Below are positions 35,701 through 43,123 of a stretch of 64,000 nucleotides of DNA, in pieces (position 1 is the first letter of the stretch; each line of letters begins with the position of its first letter). The stretch spans positions 6,828,001-6,892,000 of the forward strand of contig NZ_CP130886.1 in the NCBI RefSeq assembly GCF_030622045.1, written 5' to 3'. The notes beneath the pieces are model-generated. The model did no database searches and was not told the origin of the DNA. It saw only the letters and a program-made list of their open reading frames with translations. Source of the DNA: Planctellipticum variicoloris. Its GTDB lineage: Bacteria; Planctomycetota; Planctomycetia; Planctomycetales; Planctomycetaceae. The position numbers and the translations under genes are program-made.

Positions 35701-36953
35701 ACGTCGAGATGCTCGCCAAAAGCGTCGTCGGTCAGGGCTTCGGGCGCCATATAGGCGGTACCGGCCTGATCGACCAGCCGTTCGACGTGTGACGTGGCGG
35801 AAACTTGACGGGACGCGCCGGTCGACGAGGAGCTGTCGCGGTAGCCAACCTGCCAGTTGAAAACCTTCAGCCGCGGCCGGTCGGTATCGGCGGCAGTGAC
35901 CAGAATGCTCTGCGGGCAGAGAGCCCGATGGACGATGCGCTTGTCATGAGCGAACCGGACGACCTCGGCCAGCTGGCGGACGAGATCGAGCCGGACGTCG
36001 TAGCTGAGCGAATCGGATCGCTGGCGGAGGAAATGGTCGAGCCGGATGCTGAGCGGATCCTGCTCGAAGATCAACGCCGAGCCGACTTCGTGTTCCGTGT
36101 AGCCGTAGACTTTCAGAATGCCGGGATGCTGCAATGTTTCCAGGAGTTGGAACTCCCGCAGGGCCGCGCGTTCCCGCATCTGCCGCTCTTCCGGCGTGGC
36201 GCCTGCGCGGACGAGGTAGAGTCGCACCCGCCGGACGGACTCCTTCACCTGGGCATGCCTGGCCTCCCAGTCCTGGTAGCCGGGCCCCTCGCCGACAAGT
36301 TTCTGCAGGACGTAGTCAGAAACTTTCCGCAGCCGCTGCGACGGCCGGATGCCGGCCTGTTCCAACGCCTGAGCGACGAGCTTCGCCGTGGGGCGGTCGT
36401 GCGTCCCCTTGGGGGGAGCTTCGAGCCCCGGGAAGTCCCGGCGGCGGATTGCCGCCATGATGCCAAGCCGCTCGGGGCTTCCGTCCGATTTCGGCCGGTC
36501 CCGCGGGCAGACGCGCAGCCGGGCGTTTCCTTCCAGCTCCAACTGGAGTTGCGCGGCCGAACAGAAGACGAGAGGCTCGACGAAGGGCAGCCGTTCCTTC
36601 TTGAAAGCCTTCTGCCGCTCCAGCAGTGAGCGCAGCTTCTTCGCCTTGAGGTTGGTGCCGATCAACGGGTTGTCGACGGTCTTGAATTTGCCGTCCGAGA
36701 ACCACGTCCAGGTGCCGGCGTCCCCCGTCAGCCGCCCGGGCTGGCTTTTGATCTCGATCAAGAAGAAGCCGGCGGTGGTGAAGACGAGGAGGTCGACCTC
36801 GTTAATGCTGCCATCGTCGGCGATGAACTCGAAATTCGACCAGGCGCGGAACGGCTCGTGCGTGGGGAAGTGGCTGCGGACGAACTCCAGAGCCTCCTGC
36901 TCCCAGGGAAATTTCGATTCGCTGATCGCAGTCCAGTTCTTTGCGGTCGTCAT
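32652..36953 (-). CDS. pglW: BREX serine/threonine kinase PglW (NERD, two kinase domains)
   Basis: About 1,433 residues from the ATG at 36953; an in-frame GTG at 36971 is the alternative start. Residues about 15-110 are a NERD nuclease-related domain (EVDLLVFTTAGFFLIEIKSQ). A first kinase-like domain follows, but its catalytic loop reads IVHRALCPQSILV near residue 344, without the Asp of HRD, so it looks inactive. A second kinase domain has GQGSTSVALLV, VLKVAN, and HRDIKPENIAIG near 644 with DFS in place of DFG. Further on are a helix-hairpin-helix stretch like the RNA polymerase alpha C-terminus (LLRLRGVGNKTRREIAAAVK, near 860) and a sigma-region-4-like helix-turn-helix (GVTRARVGQIVGKLQ). 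First gene of the BREX operon. Confidence 0.93.
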   Translation of the reverse strand: MTTAKNWTAISESKFPWEQEALEFVRSHFPTHEPFRAWSNFEFIADDGSINEVDLLVFTTAGFFLIEIKSQPGRLTGDAGTWTWFSDGKFKTVDNPLIGTNLKAKKLRSLLERQKAFKKERLPFVEPLVFCSAAQLQLELEGNARLRVCPRDRPKSDGSPERLGIMAAIRRRDFPGLEAPPKGTHDRPTAKLVAQALEQAGIRPSQRLRKVSDYVLQKLVGEGPGYQDWEARHAQVKESVRRVRLYLVRAGATPEERQMRERAALREFQLLETLQHPGILKVYGYTEHEVGSALIFEQDPLSIRLDHFLRQRSDSLSYDVRLDLVRQLAEVVRFAHDKRIVHRALCPQSILVTAADTDRPRLKVFNWQVGYRDSSSSTGASRQVSATSHVERLVDQAGTAYMAPEALTDDAFGEHLDVFSLGAIAYHIFSGQPPAADAIALSEKLRDTTGLQISSVLNGAGEWLQLLIQGATHPVVMNRTDSVALFLETLDEVENELTTPEHEYGDDPTRAATGDVLPGGYRVVRRIGQGSTSVALLVEQNDQDFVLKVANSPEQNARIQDEADILAKLRHSHIVEYVKTVELGDRLGLLLRPVFVDKDKRSIETLGRRVYHEGPLHIDLLQRFGEDLLGVVSHLEEQGIPHRDIKPENIAIGMVGRGDKLHLVLFDFSLSRMPPENIVAGTQAYLDPFLRLRKPPRWDLHAERYAVALTLYELAIGQLPEWGDGKSDASQLPSTVEITLDAEKFDPGLREPLIGFFRRALRRNIAERFDNAEDMLQAWRDSFRKVDQVSPPIDPAGKAELEQRLAEATFDTSILELGLGTRATNVLDRANILTVEDLLSTPGGRLLRLRGVGNKTRREIAAAVKILRDRLGKPAGAEESAAEEPESQVESLASATLSVDLMAERLLRTGSREGESVTQVVRLLLGLGDAGPWPAQADIARVVGVTRARVGQIVGKLQARWAKDPALTKLRIDLDGIVAGQGGVMTIPELAEAVLVARGSMVEEPLRTDRARAVVRAALEVERTMSDPKLAVQRDGGRVLVARNAELLAWAGKLGDVADSLAAEDPLAGASRVLERLREVPAPAGADIADPRLLRLAAAVSRTAAVSSRQELYPRGMSALRTLKLSQGAIFGVSALTVPQIRERVSSRYPEAAPLPDRPQLDDLLREAGFEFEWDATLKVGQGAYKPKFRNSLSVTSGSTPTSRLETLSGRGEPGEVTPEEADARQFEEKLQRAMTEGAFLCLQVSPKEFDAARDELCRRFDVELIDLEGVFLDALQDVVVKAKVDWDLVLQTDAAPNQGDWDKLLMLVGRAMPAVEARLLQAQKTMVVIYAGLLSRYGQMDLLSRLSQKVGRRDGIPGLWLLLPGEQPLLDGKSVPLIGPGQRAKIPQSWIKNVHRGRKSKRDEEEDFTAEARRSRRREGADRIPDAQQDRS

Positions 36954-36971
36954 CGCGCTCGCTGTCTGCAC

Positions 36972-37284
36972 GGCTCGGTTGGTTCATCCCCATGTCGCGA
37001 TTCCACGCCGAGCCTGAAGAGTTCAGACGCCGACAGGGCTCCTCCGTGCCAGACGCAGCTTTTCGGCAATCCGTAGCCTTCATCCCCGCGGTGTCCGCCG
37101 GTTCTGCGGACGTCACGTGGACTGAACAGACTTTAACACGGCCGGTCGGCCGGGACAATTGGCACGGGAGAAGGCTGACGCGGTCAATCCGGTTCGACGA
37201 TCGCTGCATTACGGGGGCCGGCGACGTATCGCGGGATTTCCACATAACACCCCGGGATTCCATTTGCGAATAGCTAACAAAATC
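36972..37284. other. Intergenic region upstream of pglW
   Basis: About 310 bp between the BREX operon and the terminator of the ubiquitin-like operon. I see no gene in it. It contains one plausible minus-strand promoter (see 37130-37158), consistent with independent transcription of BREX from here. Confidence 0.6.
37130..37158 (-). promoter_or_regulatory. Candidate sigma70-type promoter for the BREX operon
   Basis: On the minus strand TTGTCC (37158-37153) and TAAAGT (37135-37130) are separated by 17 bases, close to the -35/-10 consensus. The distance to the pglW start is about 175 bp, leaving a long leader. It is the best match in the region, but not verified. Confidence 0.4.
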
Positions 37285-37324
37285 GCTCCAAGGGGAGCCA
37301 GGTTTCCCCGGCTCCCCTTGGAGC
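37285..37324 (-). terminator. Rho-independent terminator of the ubiquitin-like operon
   Basis: A perfect 15-bp stem (gctccaaggggagcc with its complement) around a 10-base loop, eight bases after the E1/ThiF stop. On the minus strand the stem is followed by GATTTTGTT, a short T-rich tract. It separates the conjugation operon from the BREX operon. Confidence 0.85.
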
Positions 37325-37331
37325 GCTATTC

Positions 37332-38009
37332 TCAGCGGCGAGCCAACATTTCCATTTCCGCCGTCGTTAGCTCCCCCGCCAGCAGATTCAGCGTCTGGTC
37401 CGGCTCCACGGGGAGTTCCCGCAGCCAGCGGGTGAACTGGTGGACCATCAACCCGGCGGCGATCTGCGCACAATAAATCGTGCTCCGCGAGGTGCAGCGT
37501 CCCGTCTGAGCCTCGGCCTGGGTAAACAGCGTCGTGGGGTAGTGCTCCCGCCCCTGATCGTCGGCGACGGTCAGCACGCGCAGCACTTCCCCCAGCATCC
37601 GCCCGTCCGCCCAGAACCGGCAGCGGTCTTTCACCGCCCGCCAGATCGTCGCCCGGACGGAAATCGAGTCCACACAACAGAACACCACCTCGCCCACGGG
37701 CTGATGCGCCCGAAACCGGTCGGCAACGGTCTCAACCGCCACCTCCGGGATCTGGCTCTGCAGGGCTGCCTGCAGAGCCTCGACCTTGAGCTGTCCGCAG
37801 TCGGACCAGCGGTAGCCCTGCGTGGTAATGTTGGTCGGCTCGACGACATCGAAGTCGATCAACTGCAGTTTCGGCACACCGATCGCTGCCAGTTGCAGGG
37901 CCACCGCCCGGCCGATGGCGCCGACGCCGATGACGGTGGCCGTCATTCCCTCGAGCCGATCCCGGGGGACCAGCTCGGCTTGCCGCTCAAAGCGGTTCGT
38001 CGTCTCCAT
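37332..38009 (-). CDS. ThiF/MoeB-type E1 activating enzyme
   Basis: A 225-residue E1-like adenylyltransferase. The nucleotide-binding loop is [20 protein letters not shown] near residue 25, followed by [13 protein letters not shown], the acidic motif that binds Mg-ATP. Candidate catalytic cysteines are in [12 protein letters not shown] near 178. Length equals a ThiF core without the extra domains of eukaryotic E1 or longer bacterial BilD-type enzymes. The ATG at 38009 has GGGAGG five bases upstream and overlaps the JAB gene by 23 bases. It should adenylate the C-terminus of the beta-grasp protein encoded upstream and pass it to the E2-like protein. Last gene of the operon. Confidence 0.88.
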   Translation of the reverse strand: METTNRFERQAELVPRDRLEGMTATVIGVGAIGRAVALQLAAIGVPKLQLIDFDVVEPTNITTQGYRWSDCGQLKVEALQAALQSQIPEVAVETVADRFRAHQPVGEVVFCCVDSISVRATIWRAVKDRCRFWADGRMLGEVLRVLTVADDQGREHYPTTLFTQAEAQTGRCTSRSTIYCAQIAAGLMVHQFTRWLRELPVEPDQTLNLLAGELTTAEMEMLARR

Positions 38010-38694
38010 CGTGCCTCCCTTCCAGGCAAGACTCTGCGAACAGATCCCCGAACGGATCGTCCAGCGTGTCGAACTCCAGCTCGTGCCCGGCGGCCGCCAG
38101 GTGCCGCAGCCGGCGCCGGGAGTGTCGTGGCATCGGCAAAGTGTCCTGCACCGTGACGCAGGCGTCGTACTCGTCGGCCCAGGCAGCCTGATCGCTCCCA
38201 GGGAACGCCGCTTCAAAATCCACCCTGACAGCGATCTCCGCCGCCAGCGCGATCGCACTCTGGCAGCGGAAACGGGCATAGGTTTCCCCGCCGCGAGCCA
38301 GGATCCCCATCACCGCCCAGGAGCAGTTTCCAAAAACCCGATCAAAAGTCTCTTCATCGGGCGAGCTGGGATCGGCGGAATTCCCCGGATGCGTGTGCAG
38401 CCAGATCCGGGCGAACTGCTCCGGCCGGCGACCCAGATCCACCTGCCGATCGAAGAATTCTGCGACGGCGGCATCGTCAAAGGCCACCGTCACGGCAGTT
38501 GTCAGCTGCGGCAGCAGCACAAAATCCTCGACCAGCAGGAGATCGTCGGGAGCAGAAATCCCGAACCCGCCGATCTCGGTGGGGCCCCGGTCACGCAAGA
38601 ACTCCCACTTCGCCCAGGCATACGGACTGAACCGCAGCTCCGGCGGCATCGGTTCCCGAATTCTCTTCTTCGTCATCGGCGGTATCGGTTTCAT
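37987..38694 (-). CDS. JAB/JAMM metallopeptidase (deubiquitinase-like)
   Basis: A 235-residue protein with a full JAMM motif: EIGGFG supplies the Glu, and [21 protein letters not shown] the His-x-His and Asp metal ligands with the serine. ATG at 38694 is preceded by AAGGA at about five bases and overlaps the end of the E2-like gene; ATGs at 38676 and 38649 are alternatives. In bacterial ubiquitin-like operons the JAB protein trims the modifier or removes it from targets. It overlaps the E1 gene downstream, so E2-JAB-E1 are tightly coupled. Confidence 0.87.
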   Translation of the reverse strand: MKPIPPMTKKRIREPMPPELRFSPYAWAKWEFLRDRGPTEIGGFGISAPDDLLLVEDFVLLPQLTTAVTVAFDDAAVAEFFDRQVDLGRRPEQFARIWLHTHPGNSADPSSPDEETFDRVFGNCSWAVMGILARGGETYARFRCQSAIALAAEIAVRVDFEAAFPGSDQAAWADEYDACVTVQDTLPMPRHSRRRLRHLAAAGHELEFDTLDDPFGDLFAESCLEGRHDGDDEPL

Positions 38695-39610
38695 TTTGGT
38701 CCTTGGCGGTCTGGCAGGATTCACAAACGACACCGTTCCGGAAGCCCTCCTCGGGCTGGCAGGCGGCGCAACGGTCCCGGTGGCACTCCGGGCAGGCGTC
38801 GAGACAACTGCGGCAGGTCGACGAATGGCACTCGGCGCAGCAGGCGATACAGTCGCAGCAGAGGACTTCGCTGCAGATGTAGCAGTCCGATTCGTCGCAT
38901 TCGTCCATGGAATCGCTGCATGAGCTGCAACGGCGGGAGAACCAGTCTTCGACGTGCACGTAGGGGCTGCTGGGGTTGTAGGTCTTGAGGGTCTGCTGCA
39001 GGATGGCGAAATAGTCGCCCAGCCGCCCGGAGCGGAGAGCCTGTTCCAGGGGGACCGAGGCTTCTCCTTCGCAGAGGAGGTTGTCCTGGACGTGGGGATG
39101 CGTGACATCGGACCGGTCATTGGGACGACAGGGTTCCAAGGCGACGACCTGCAGTTCCTCGGCGGCGCCGAGTTTCGACCAGTTCCAGACCAGTTCGAAG
39201 GGACCGACATCGAGCCCCTTGAGCACGATCCGCTCGGTGGTCAGGAGGATGCGGGTTCGCTGCGGCTCGATCGTCACCCGTTCGAACTCGTGTTCCAAGG
39301 CTGTCAGCTCCCGGTAGACCTCGGCGACCGACAACGTCGGGGCCGGCTGCTGCAGCAGTTCCAACTGCTGCTGAAGCCGCCGCAACTCCGTCAGCTGCCA
39401 CTGGACGCGGAGCAGCAGTTGCCGCCGGATCGAGTCGCCAGCTTCCATCCAGCCCCGCCGGCGGACGAACTCGTGGCGGGCGGCGAGCTCCTGCGCCTGT
39501 TGAAACCAGCGTTCGGGCAGCGTCAGTTGCTGCTGTTCGTGAAAATGGTGGGCCAGCGCCGCGGTGATGCGGAGCGCACACCGCCACCGCTGACGCGAAC
39601 TCAGGATCAT
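38591..39610 (-). CDS. E2-like conjugating protein fused to a cysteine-rich (RING-like) tail
   Basis: 339 residues. The first 90 are helical and Gln/Leu-rich, possibly coiled coil. Residues about 95-215 show an E2/UBC pattern: alternating strands (RTRILLTTERIVLKGL), then DVTHPHVQDNLLCEGEA near 170-185, which matches the HPN...Cys arrangement of E2 enzymes with the presumptive catalytic Cys near 179. Residues about 225-305 hold more than 20 Cys plus His in closely spaced pairs (CSSCSDSMDEC, CYICSEVLCCDC, CPECHRDRCAACQ), a multi-zinc, RING- or B-box-like region. The tail after that is acidic. An E2 joined to a RING-like module would combine E2 and E3 functions (inference). GGAGG lies nine bases before the ATG. 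Confidence 0.78.
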   Translation of the reverse strand: MILSSRQRWRCALRITAALAHHFHEQQQLTLPERWFQQAQELAARHEFVRRRGWMEAGDSIRRQLLLRVQWQLTELRRLQQQLELLQQPAPTLSVAEVYRELTALEHEFERVTIEPQRTRILLTTERIVLKGLDVGPFELVWNWSKLGAAEELQVVALEPCRPNDRSDVTHPHVQDNLLCEGEASVPLEQALRSGRLGDYFAILQQTLKTYNPSSPYVHVEDWFSRRCSSCSDSMDECDESDCYICSEVLCCDCIACCAECHSSTCRSCLDACPECHRDRCAACQPEEGFRNGVVCESCQTAKDQNETDTADDEEENSGTDAAGAAVQSVCLGEVGVLA

Positions 39611-39752
39611 GACAACGTCCTCCCGGAGAAAGAGTGCATGGAAAAGCGCCGGGAGGGTCCCTGCGAACCGCTCCCGGCGCTGTCGAAGACGGGGTTACAG
39701 GTCTCGGGCTGAACCAGCGAGGAAGAACCAGCGGACTGGCCTTCGCCTGGCC

Positions 39753-39992
39753 TCAACGCTCAACGAGCCTCCCCGAGGCCCCTTCGATCTTGACCGGCGT
39801 CATCGAGACCCGGTCGCCTTCGTGGAGCTCGGCATCGGCGGCCGTCGGCTGTCGGTTCACCCGGATCAGGTAGTCCTGAGCCCGGGCCTGCCCCATCCGT
39901 TGCTGAAACAGTTGCATGACCGTTGTGCCGGCGGGGAGTTCGAGGTAGTCCGCGAAACCGCCGCCGTCGTTGTTGATGAACAGAATTCGCAT
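39753..39992 (-). CDS. Beta-grasp ubiquitin-like / MoaD-ThiS-like modifier
   Basis: A 79-residue protein, [19 protein letters not shown] followed by [12 protein letters not shown], with the strand-strand-helix order and the late [17 protein letters not shown] strand typical of MoaD, ThiS and ubiquitin-like folds. The usual Gly-Gly end is absent; the chain ends [10 protein letters not shown], so processing after the EGA or SG position by the JAB peptidase would be needed if conjugation uses a terminal glycine (inference). It precedes the E2-like gene by 142 bp. The same frame is open and coding-like for another 200 bases upstream (see 39993-40258). Confidence 0.75.
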   Translation of the reverse strand: MRILFINNDGGGFADYLELPAGTTVMQLFQQRMGQARAQDYLIRVNRQPTAADAELHEGDRVSMTPVKIEGASGRLVER

Positions 39993-40258
39993 ACGAAGAT
40001 CTTTCGATGGTGGGAAAGAGACAGGAACGCACACGGAGTGCATCTCCGACCGCCGCTGATCGCGAAGCCGGTCGCGGGCTTCCGGACCAGAGCCGTGGTC
40101 GAGGACCAGCTGACGGTCGGTCAGCTCGTGGATCTGGAATTCATCGACGAAGGAGGCCGCCCCACAGCCAGGAGTTCTCGTACCAAGCCGGCCTGTTCGT
40201 GCCTTTCATGAGCAAAGTGTCCTCGAAGTCGTTGTGTGGAGCGCGAAAACCAGGATGT
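39993..40258 (-). other. Coding-like but start-less segment upstream of the ubiquitin-like gene
   Basis: The frame of the beta-grasp gene continues upstream without a stop to about 40206 and has normal codon bias ([20 protein letters not shown]), yet offers no good start codon. An ATG at 40209 opens a different frame ([20 protein letters not shown]) that hits TGA after 22 codons; a +1 shift at that CGA-TGA would join the two. This is either a frame-shifted small gene, a programmed frameshift giving an N-terminally extended modifier, or a sequencing error. Confidence 0.4.
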
Positions 40259-40456
40259 TCAGGCCACTGCGTACGTCCGGCGATTGGCACGTTCCGCCAG
40301 CGCATCCCAGTCCAGAAATTTTTCCAGCAGCCCGTCGTCGGGCTGCGCCAGCTCGCCATCCTCGGGATCGACGAGCGAAAAGCCGTGGGCCTGGATCGTG
40401 GCGACGTCGTCGCCGGTCGCGCGGGCGACCGCGCGATCAAGTTGGGTCTGAGTCAT
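40259..40456 (-). CDS. Small acidic protein of the ubiquitin-like operon (65 aa)
   Basis: Starts MTQTQLDRAVARATGDDVAT with AAGGAA eight bases before the ATG. The N-terminal half looks like a short helix-turn-helix-like or helical segment; the C-terminal half is acidic (LVDPEDGELAQPDDG). No catalytic motif. Proteins of this look accompany ThiF-containing clusters in planctomycetes as I recall, but I cannot name a family. It may be a co-factor or a substrate of the conjugation system. Confidence 0.65.
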   Translation of the reverse strand: MTQTQLDRAVARATGDDVATIQAHGFSLVDPEDGELAQPDDGLLEKFLDWDALAERANRRTYAVA

Positions 40457-40558
40457 CTGCAACATTCCTTTACGAGAAACAGGACGGGGAAAACGAAAGC
40501 AGCCGCCCGGAACGGTTCCGGGCGGCGGCATAACTGCGGTGTTGCGAGAGGAGAGAAA

Positions 40559-40798
40559 TCAGCGGAGAGGCGGCAACCGATGCTCGGTCAGCCAGGCGAC
40601 TTCGGCGGCCAGGGCGTCGCTGCGGCGTTCGAAGGGCCCCAGCCGAGGTCCGTCGACAATGTCAGCCCACCACTGGCCCGCCTCATCCGGTTCGATGTGG
40701 CTGGCCCGCTGGATGCTCAAGGCGCCGAGCGCCGCCAGATCCAGCACCTCGGAGTAGAGCGTCGTGATCTCGCCGCCGGTCCCCACGAATAGGTCCAT
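40559..40798 (-). CDS. Small conserved-looking protein of the ubiquitin-like operon (79 aa)
   Basis: Starts MDLFVGTGGEITTLYSEVLD with GGAG about eight bases upstream. Sequence has a strand-rich first half (ALSIQRASHIEPDEAGQWWA) and ends with a helix (SDALAAEVAWLTEHRLPP). Compact single-domain protein with no signal peptide or membrane segment. It is the first well-supported gene of the operon; the gap to the 65-aa gene is 102 bp. Function unknown. Confidence 0.65.
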   Translation of the reverse strand: MDLFVGTGGEITTLYSEVLDLAALGALSIQRASHIEPDEAGQWWADIVDGPRLGPFERRSDALAAEVAWLTEHRLPPLR

Positions 40799-40925
40799 CA
40801 CGGAGACTCCGGCAGGTGGGGACGGAAGGGGGAGCATCGAAGGGGGCGAGTGGGACGGGACGTGTTGCGCTCGGACGGGGGGCGCGGCAAGACTCGGTCT
40901 CCTCTTGCAGGTCTTTGTAGTTCAT
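40683..40925 (-). CDS. Doubtful short frame starting MNYKDLQEETESC
   Basis: An ATG at 40925 starts an 80-codon frame; only the first dozen residues look protein-like before it runs across the next gene's start in another frame. It begins directly after the stop of the open frame at 40928-41178 (TGACGATG). It may be a leader peptide or noise. Confidence 0.2.
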   Translation of the reverse strand: MNYKDLQEETESCRAPRPSATRPVPLAPFDAPPSVPTCRSLRDGPIRGDRRRDHDALLRGAGSGGARRLEHPAGQPHRTG

Positions 40926-40927
40926 CG

Positions 40928-41178
40928 TCAGTCGTCGATGTCGGCGATGGCGGGATCGTTCGCGGAAGTTGTGGTCACGATCCGGGGGATCGGGGTCACC
41001 GGACGGGCGACAAGTGACGTTTCGGCTGTCAAAACGGCCGACCCATCGATCAAGGGCTCCAGTGTTCTGCTGTCCCCGCTGAAACCGCCCGCCGCCGACC
41101 GTTCGTCGGGAATTCCCCCAAGATCCCGGCGATGCCGCTCCCTGTCCGCGGTATGTTCACGCGACCGCCAAAGATCGG
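40928..41178 (-). other. Open minus-strand frame without a start codon
   Basis: 83 codons open between stops, ending IPRIVTTTSANDPAIADIDD, with the same third-position GC preference as the neighbouring genes but no ATG or GTG at its beginning. It may be the 3' part of a gene whose 5' end was lost at the junction with the mobile region. The following 41179-41465 has no gene I can support. Confidence 0.3.
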
Positions 41179-41465
41179 CTCATCTGACGACGTTGCCATC
41201 GATGAATCAGCTCATCGTCGCGGCGGCAGCCAGACACAGTCGGTCTGCTTACTTGGATTTGGGTTGATCAGGGCGAGCTTTATTTGCCCTGAGTCGCTCG
41301 GCGACCGCCTTGGCCCAGAGCCGTAACAGTCGCCAGAGCGGGTGGTCTGGTTGATGAGAATGTGGCTGCGTCAAGATTGGCTCCCATCTCTGAAAACGAA
41401 AAGGCCGCATCTCGCAGGAGCGAAACGCGGCGGAAAAGCGTCACTTTATCGATTGATCAATGCGA

Positions 41466-41885
41466 TTAGCGTGAACCAGCTTCAAGGAAACTCGGCTGTT
41501 CGTAGCCGTGCCGCGGCTCAAAGCGGAATCGCGGATGGCGATGACGGCTGTATTTGGAGTTGCCCTCGATCGGCGTGCGAATCAGGAGATAGGGATCGGT
41601 CGCGCCAGCCGATTCCATCAACCGTTGAAGTTGAGCAGCCCGTTGAGCGACCGGGGCTTCCGTCCCGAGTTGTGTAGCCAACACTTTGTACGTCGTGCCA
41701 GCAGTCTGCATGCCAGTGACGACTGCTGGACGAACCCGTTCGCGCTGCAGTTTCTCGAACAGGTCTACGGTCAACTCGCGCTGGAACGCAGTTGTCGAAA
41801 CGGGCAGACGTGATGGTGTCGGCAGGAACTCCATGAGATTCAGGGGGAACTTCGCCCGCAGGACCGGCAGACCGCCGTCGATCAA
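41466..41885 (-). CDS. Hypothetical protein (up to 139 aa)
   Basis: The longest version starts with TTG at 41885; the ATG at 41835 (MEFLPTPSRLPVSTTAF) is a more likely start, giving 122 residues. It has a helical centre (LTVDLFEKLQRERVRPAVVTG, QLGTEAPVAQRAAQLQRLME) and a basic His/Arg-rich end (YSRHRHPRFRFEPRHGY). I do not recognise it. It lies close behind the 64-aa gene and next to mobile DNA, so both may be cargo of an element. Confidence 0.45.
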   Translation of the reverse strand: MIDGGLPVLRAKFPLNLMEFLPTPSRLPVSTTAFQRELTVDLFEKLQRERVRPAVVTGMQTAGTTYKVLATQLGTEAPVAQRAAQLQRLMESAGATDPYLLIRTPIEGNSKYSRHRHPRFRFEPRHGYEQPSFLEAGSR

Positions 41886-41904
41886 GCGAAACGGAGAGCG
41901 GGCA

Positions 41905-42099
41905 TTAGAACGGCGGCATGTGGGAGCGTTTTTGACGTTTATTCGCTCTCGGAATTTGGTTGTCGTCGTCGCTCGATTGCGTTGTCAGCTGCCGTCGTCG
42001 GGCAATTTCACGAGCAATCTCTGTGATCAATTGGTGCAGAACGCTGTTCGGCACAATAGGGGACGTACGCCTCGGACGATTTGTGCGCTTTTGAGTCAT
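41905..42099 (-). CDS. Hypothetical basic protein (64 aa)
   Basis: MTQKRTNRPRRTSPIVPNSV followed by HQLITEIAREIARRRQL: a short, Arg/Lys-rich protein with one likely helix. It could bind nucleic acid. It sits between the unknown gene at 41466 and the IS5 remnant, and its promoter would have to lie in the short interval or in the IS end. Confidence 0.4.
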   Translation of the reverse strand: MTQKRTNRPRRTSPIVPNSVLHQLITEIAREIARRRQLTTQSSDDDNQIPRANKRQKRSHMPPF

Positions 42100-42120
42100 T
42101 TTAGGCTGAACTCCAAATGA

Positions 42121-42154
42121 AAAACGCCTCCGAGTTATTGCTCGGTGGCGTTTT
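42121..42154. terminator. Hairpin with T-rich flanks next to the IS5 end
   Basis: aaaacgcctccgag pairs with ctcggtggcgtttt (one T-T mismatch) around a six-base loop, ending in four Ts on either strand. It could stop transcription coming out of the IS towards 42.1 kb. Direction is unclear. Confidence 0.5.
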
Positions 42155-42160
42155 CGTTAG

Positions 42161-43085
42161 AACCAGTTTCAAAACCGTCTGAGAGTAATGAACATACAGG
42201 CGAGGGTCACGAAGCCAAGGAAGATGTCATCACGGTATTCGTAGCGAGTCACGAGTCGGCGGAACGACTGCAGCCAGGCGAGGTCCGCTCCACGCGCCAG
42301 CGGCGGCTAAGTCGGCGCGCCACGCGACCATCCTGGACCGGTGGTCTTCTGCGATTCAATCGATGCCGGCAGATCAACTCGATGTGCTGCAGTTGCAGCC
42401 GCTGGCGCAGGGGGTCGCTGTCCGCCGCCTTGTCAAACAGCAGTCGCGCGGGGGCCGGATCGAGTACGCGCTACTCCAGCAACGGTTCGATCAGCGTGAC
42501 CTCGTTGTGGCTGGCACTGGTGATATCGACCGCGACGGGCAGGCCCTCGCGATCGACGAGCAGCATGATCTTCGTGCCCTTGCCTTTCTTCGTCAGGCCG
42601 ACGTCCGCGCCCCCTTTTTTGCCGCGGCAAAGGTGCCGTCGGCAATCGCTTCGTCGAGCCGTAACCGCCTCAGATCGCTGCGTTGCTCGAGCAGCCGTTC
42701 CCAGGCCGCGTGCAGCACGCCGGACTCCGTCCATTCCTGCAGCCGCCGCCAGCACGTGGCAGGAGAGGGATACTGGACTGGTAAGTCCTGCCAGCGGGCG
42801 CCGGTCCGCAGGATCCACAAGATGCCCTCGAAACAGGGGCGCGGAGCGACGCGCGAGCGTCCGCCCGCGGAGGACATGGGGAGTTCGACGAACAGATCAG
42901 CGATCAGAAACCATTGCCCATCAGTGAGTTCAGACTTCGGGACCGTCCTGAACCCTGTGATGTTGCGGCCGCGTGAGGGCCACCATCGCAGGGTGAGATG
43001 CATGGCATGAGCCTTCTTTGGGGAGACTCGAATCAGCAAATCCCTTGCCAGTCAGTTCAGGTCTTCAAGGCTTTTGAAACGGGCC
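42161..43085 (-). mobile_element. Decayed IS5-family element
   Basis: A 925-bp unit with imperfect terminal inverted repeats sharing GTTTCAAAA (left end aaccagtttcaaaacc; right end, read inward, ggcccgtttcaaaag). The flanking tetramers are TTAG and TTAC, near-identical and similar to the YTAR target duplication of many IS5-group elements. The transposase inside is broken by in-frame stops. Confidence 0.8.
42169..43039 (-). pseudogene. IS5-family transposase, interrupted
   Basis: The first frame (SELTDGQWFLIADLF through LDEAIADGTFAAAKKGA) leads into a second frame (LTKKGKGTKIMLLVDREG and PVAVDITSASHNEVTLIEP) across an A6-G5 run at 42610-42620, the usual programmed frameshift layout. A TAG at 42471-42473 then interrupts the conserved LLE-RVLDPAPARLLFDKAADSD region, and another stop precedes [18 protein letters not shown]. 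The nonsense codons make it inactive. Confidence 0.85.
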
Positions 43086-43123
43086 TTACTGATTGTATGA
43101 TCGGCGATAGCTTTGACGGTTGA

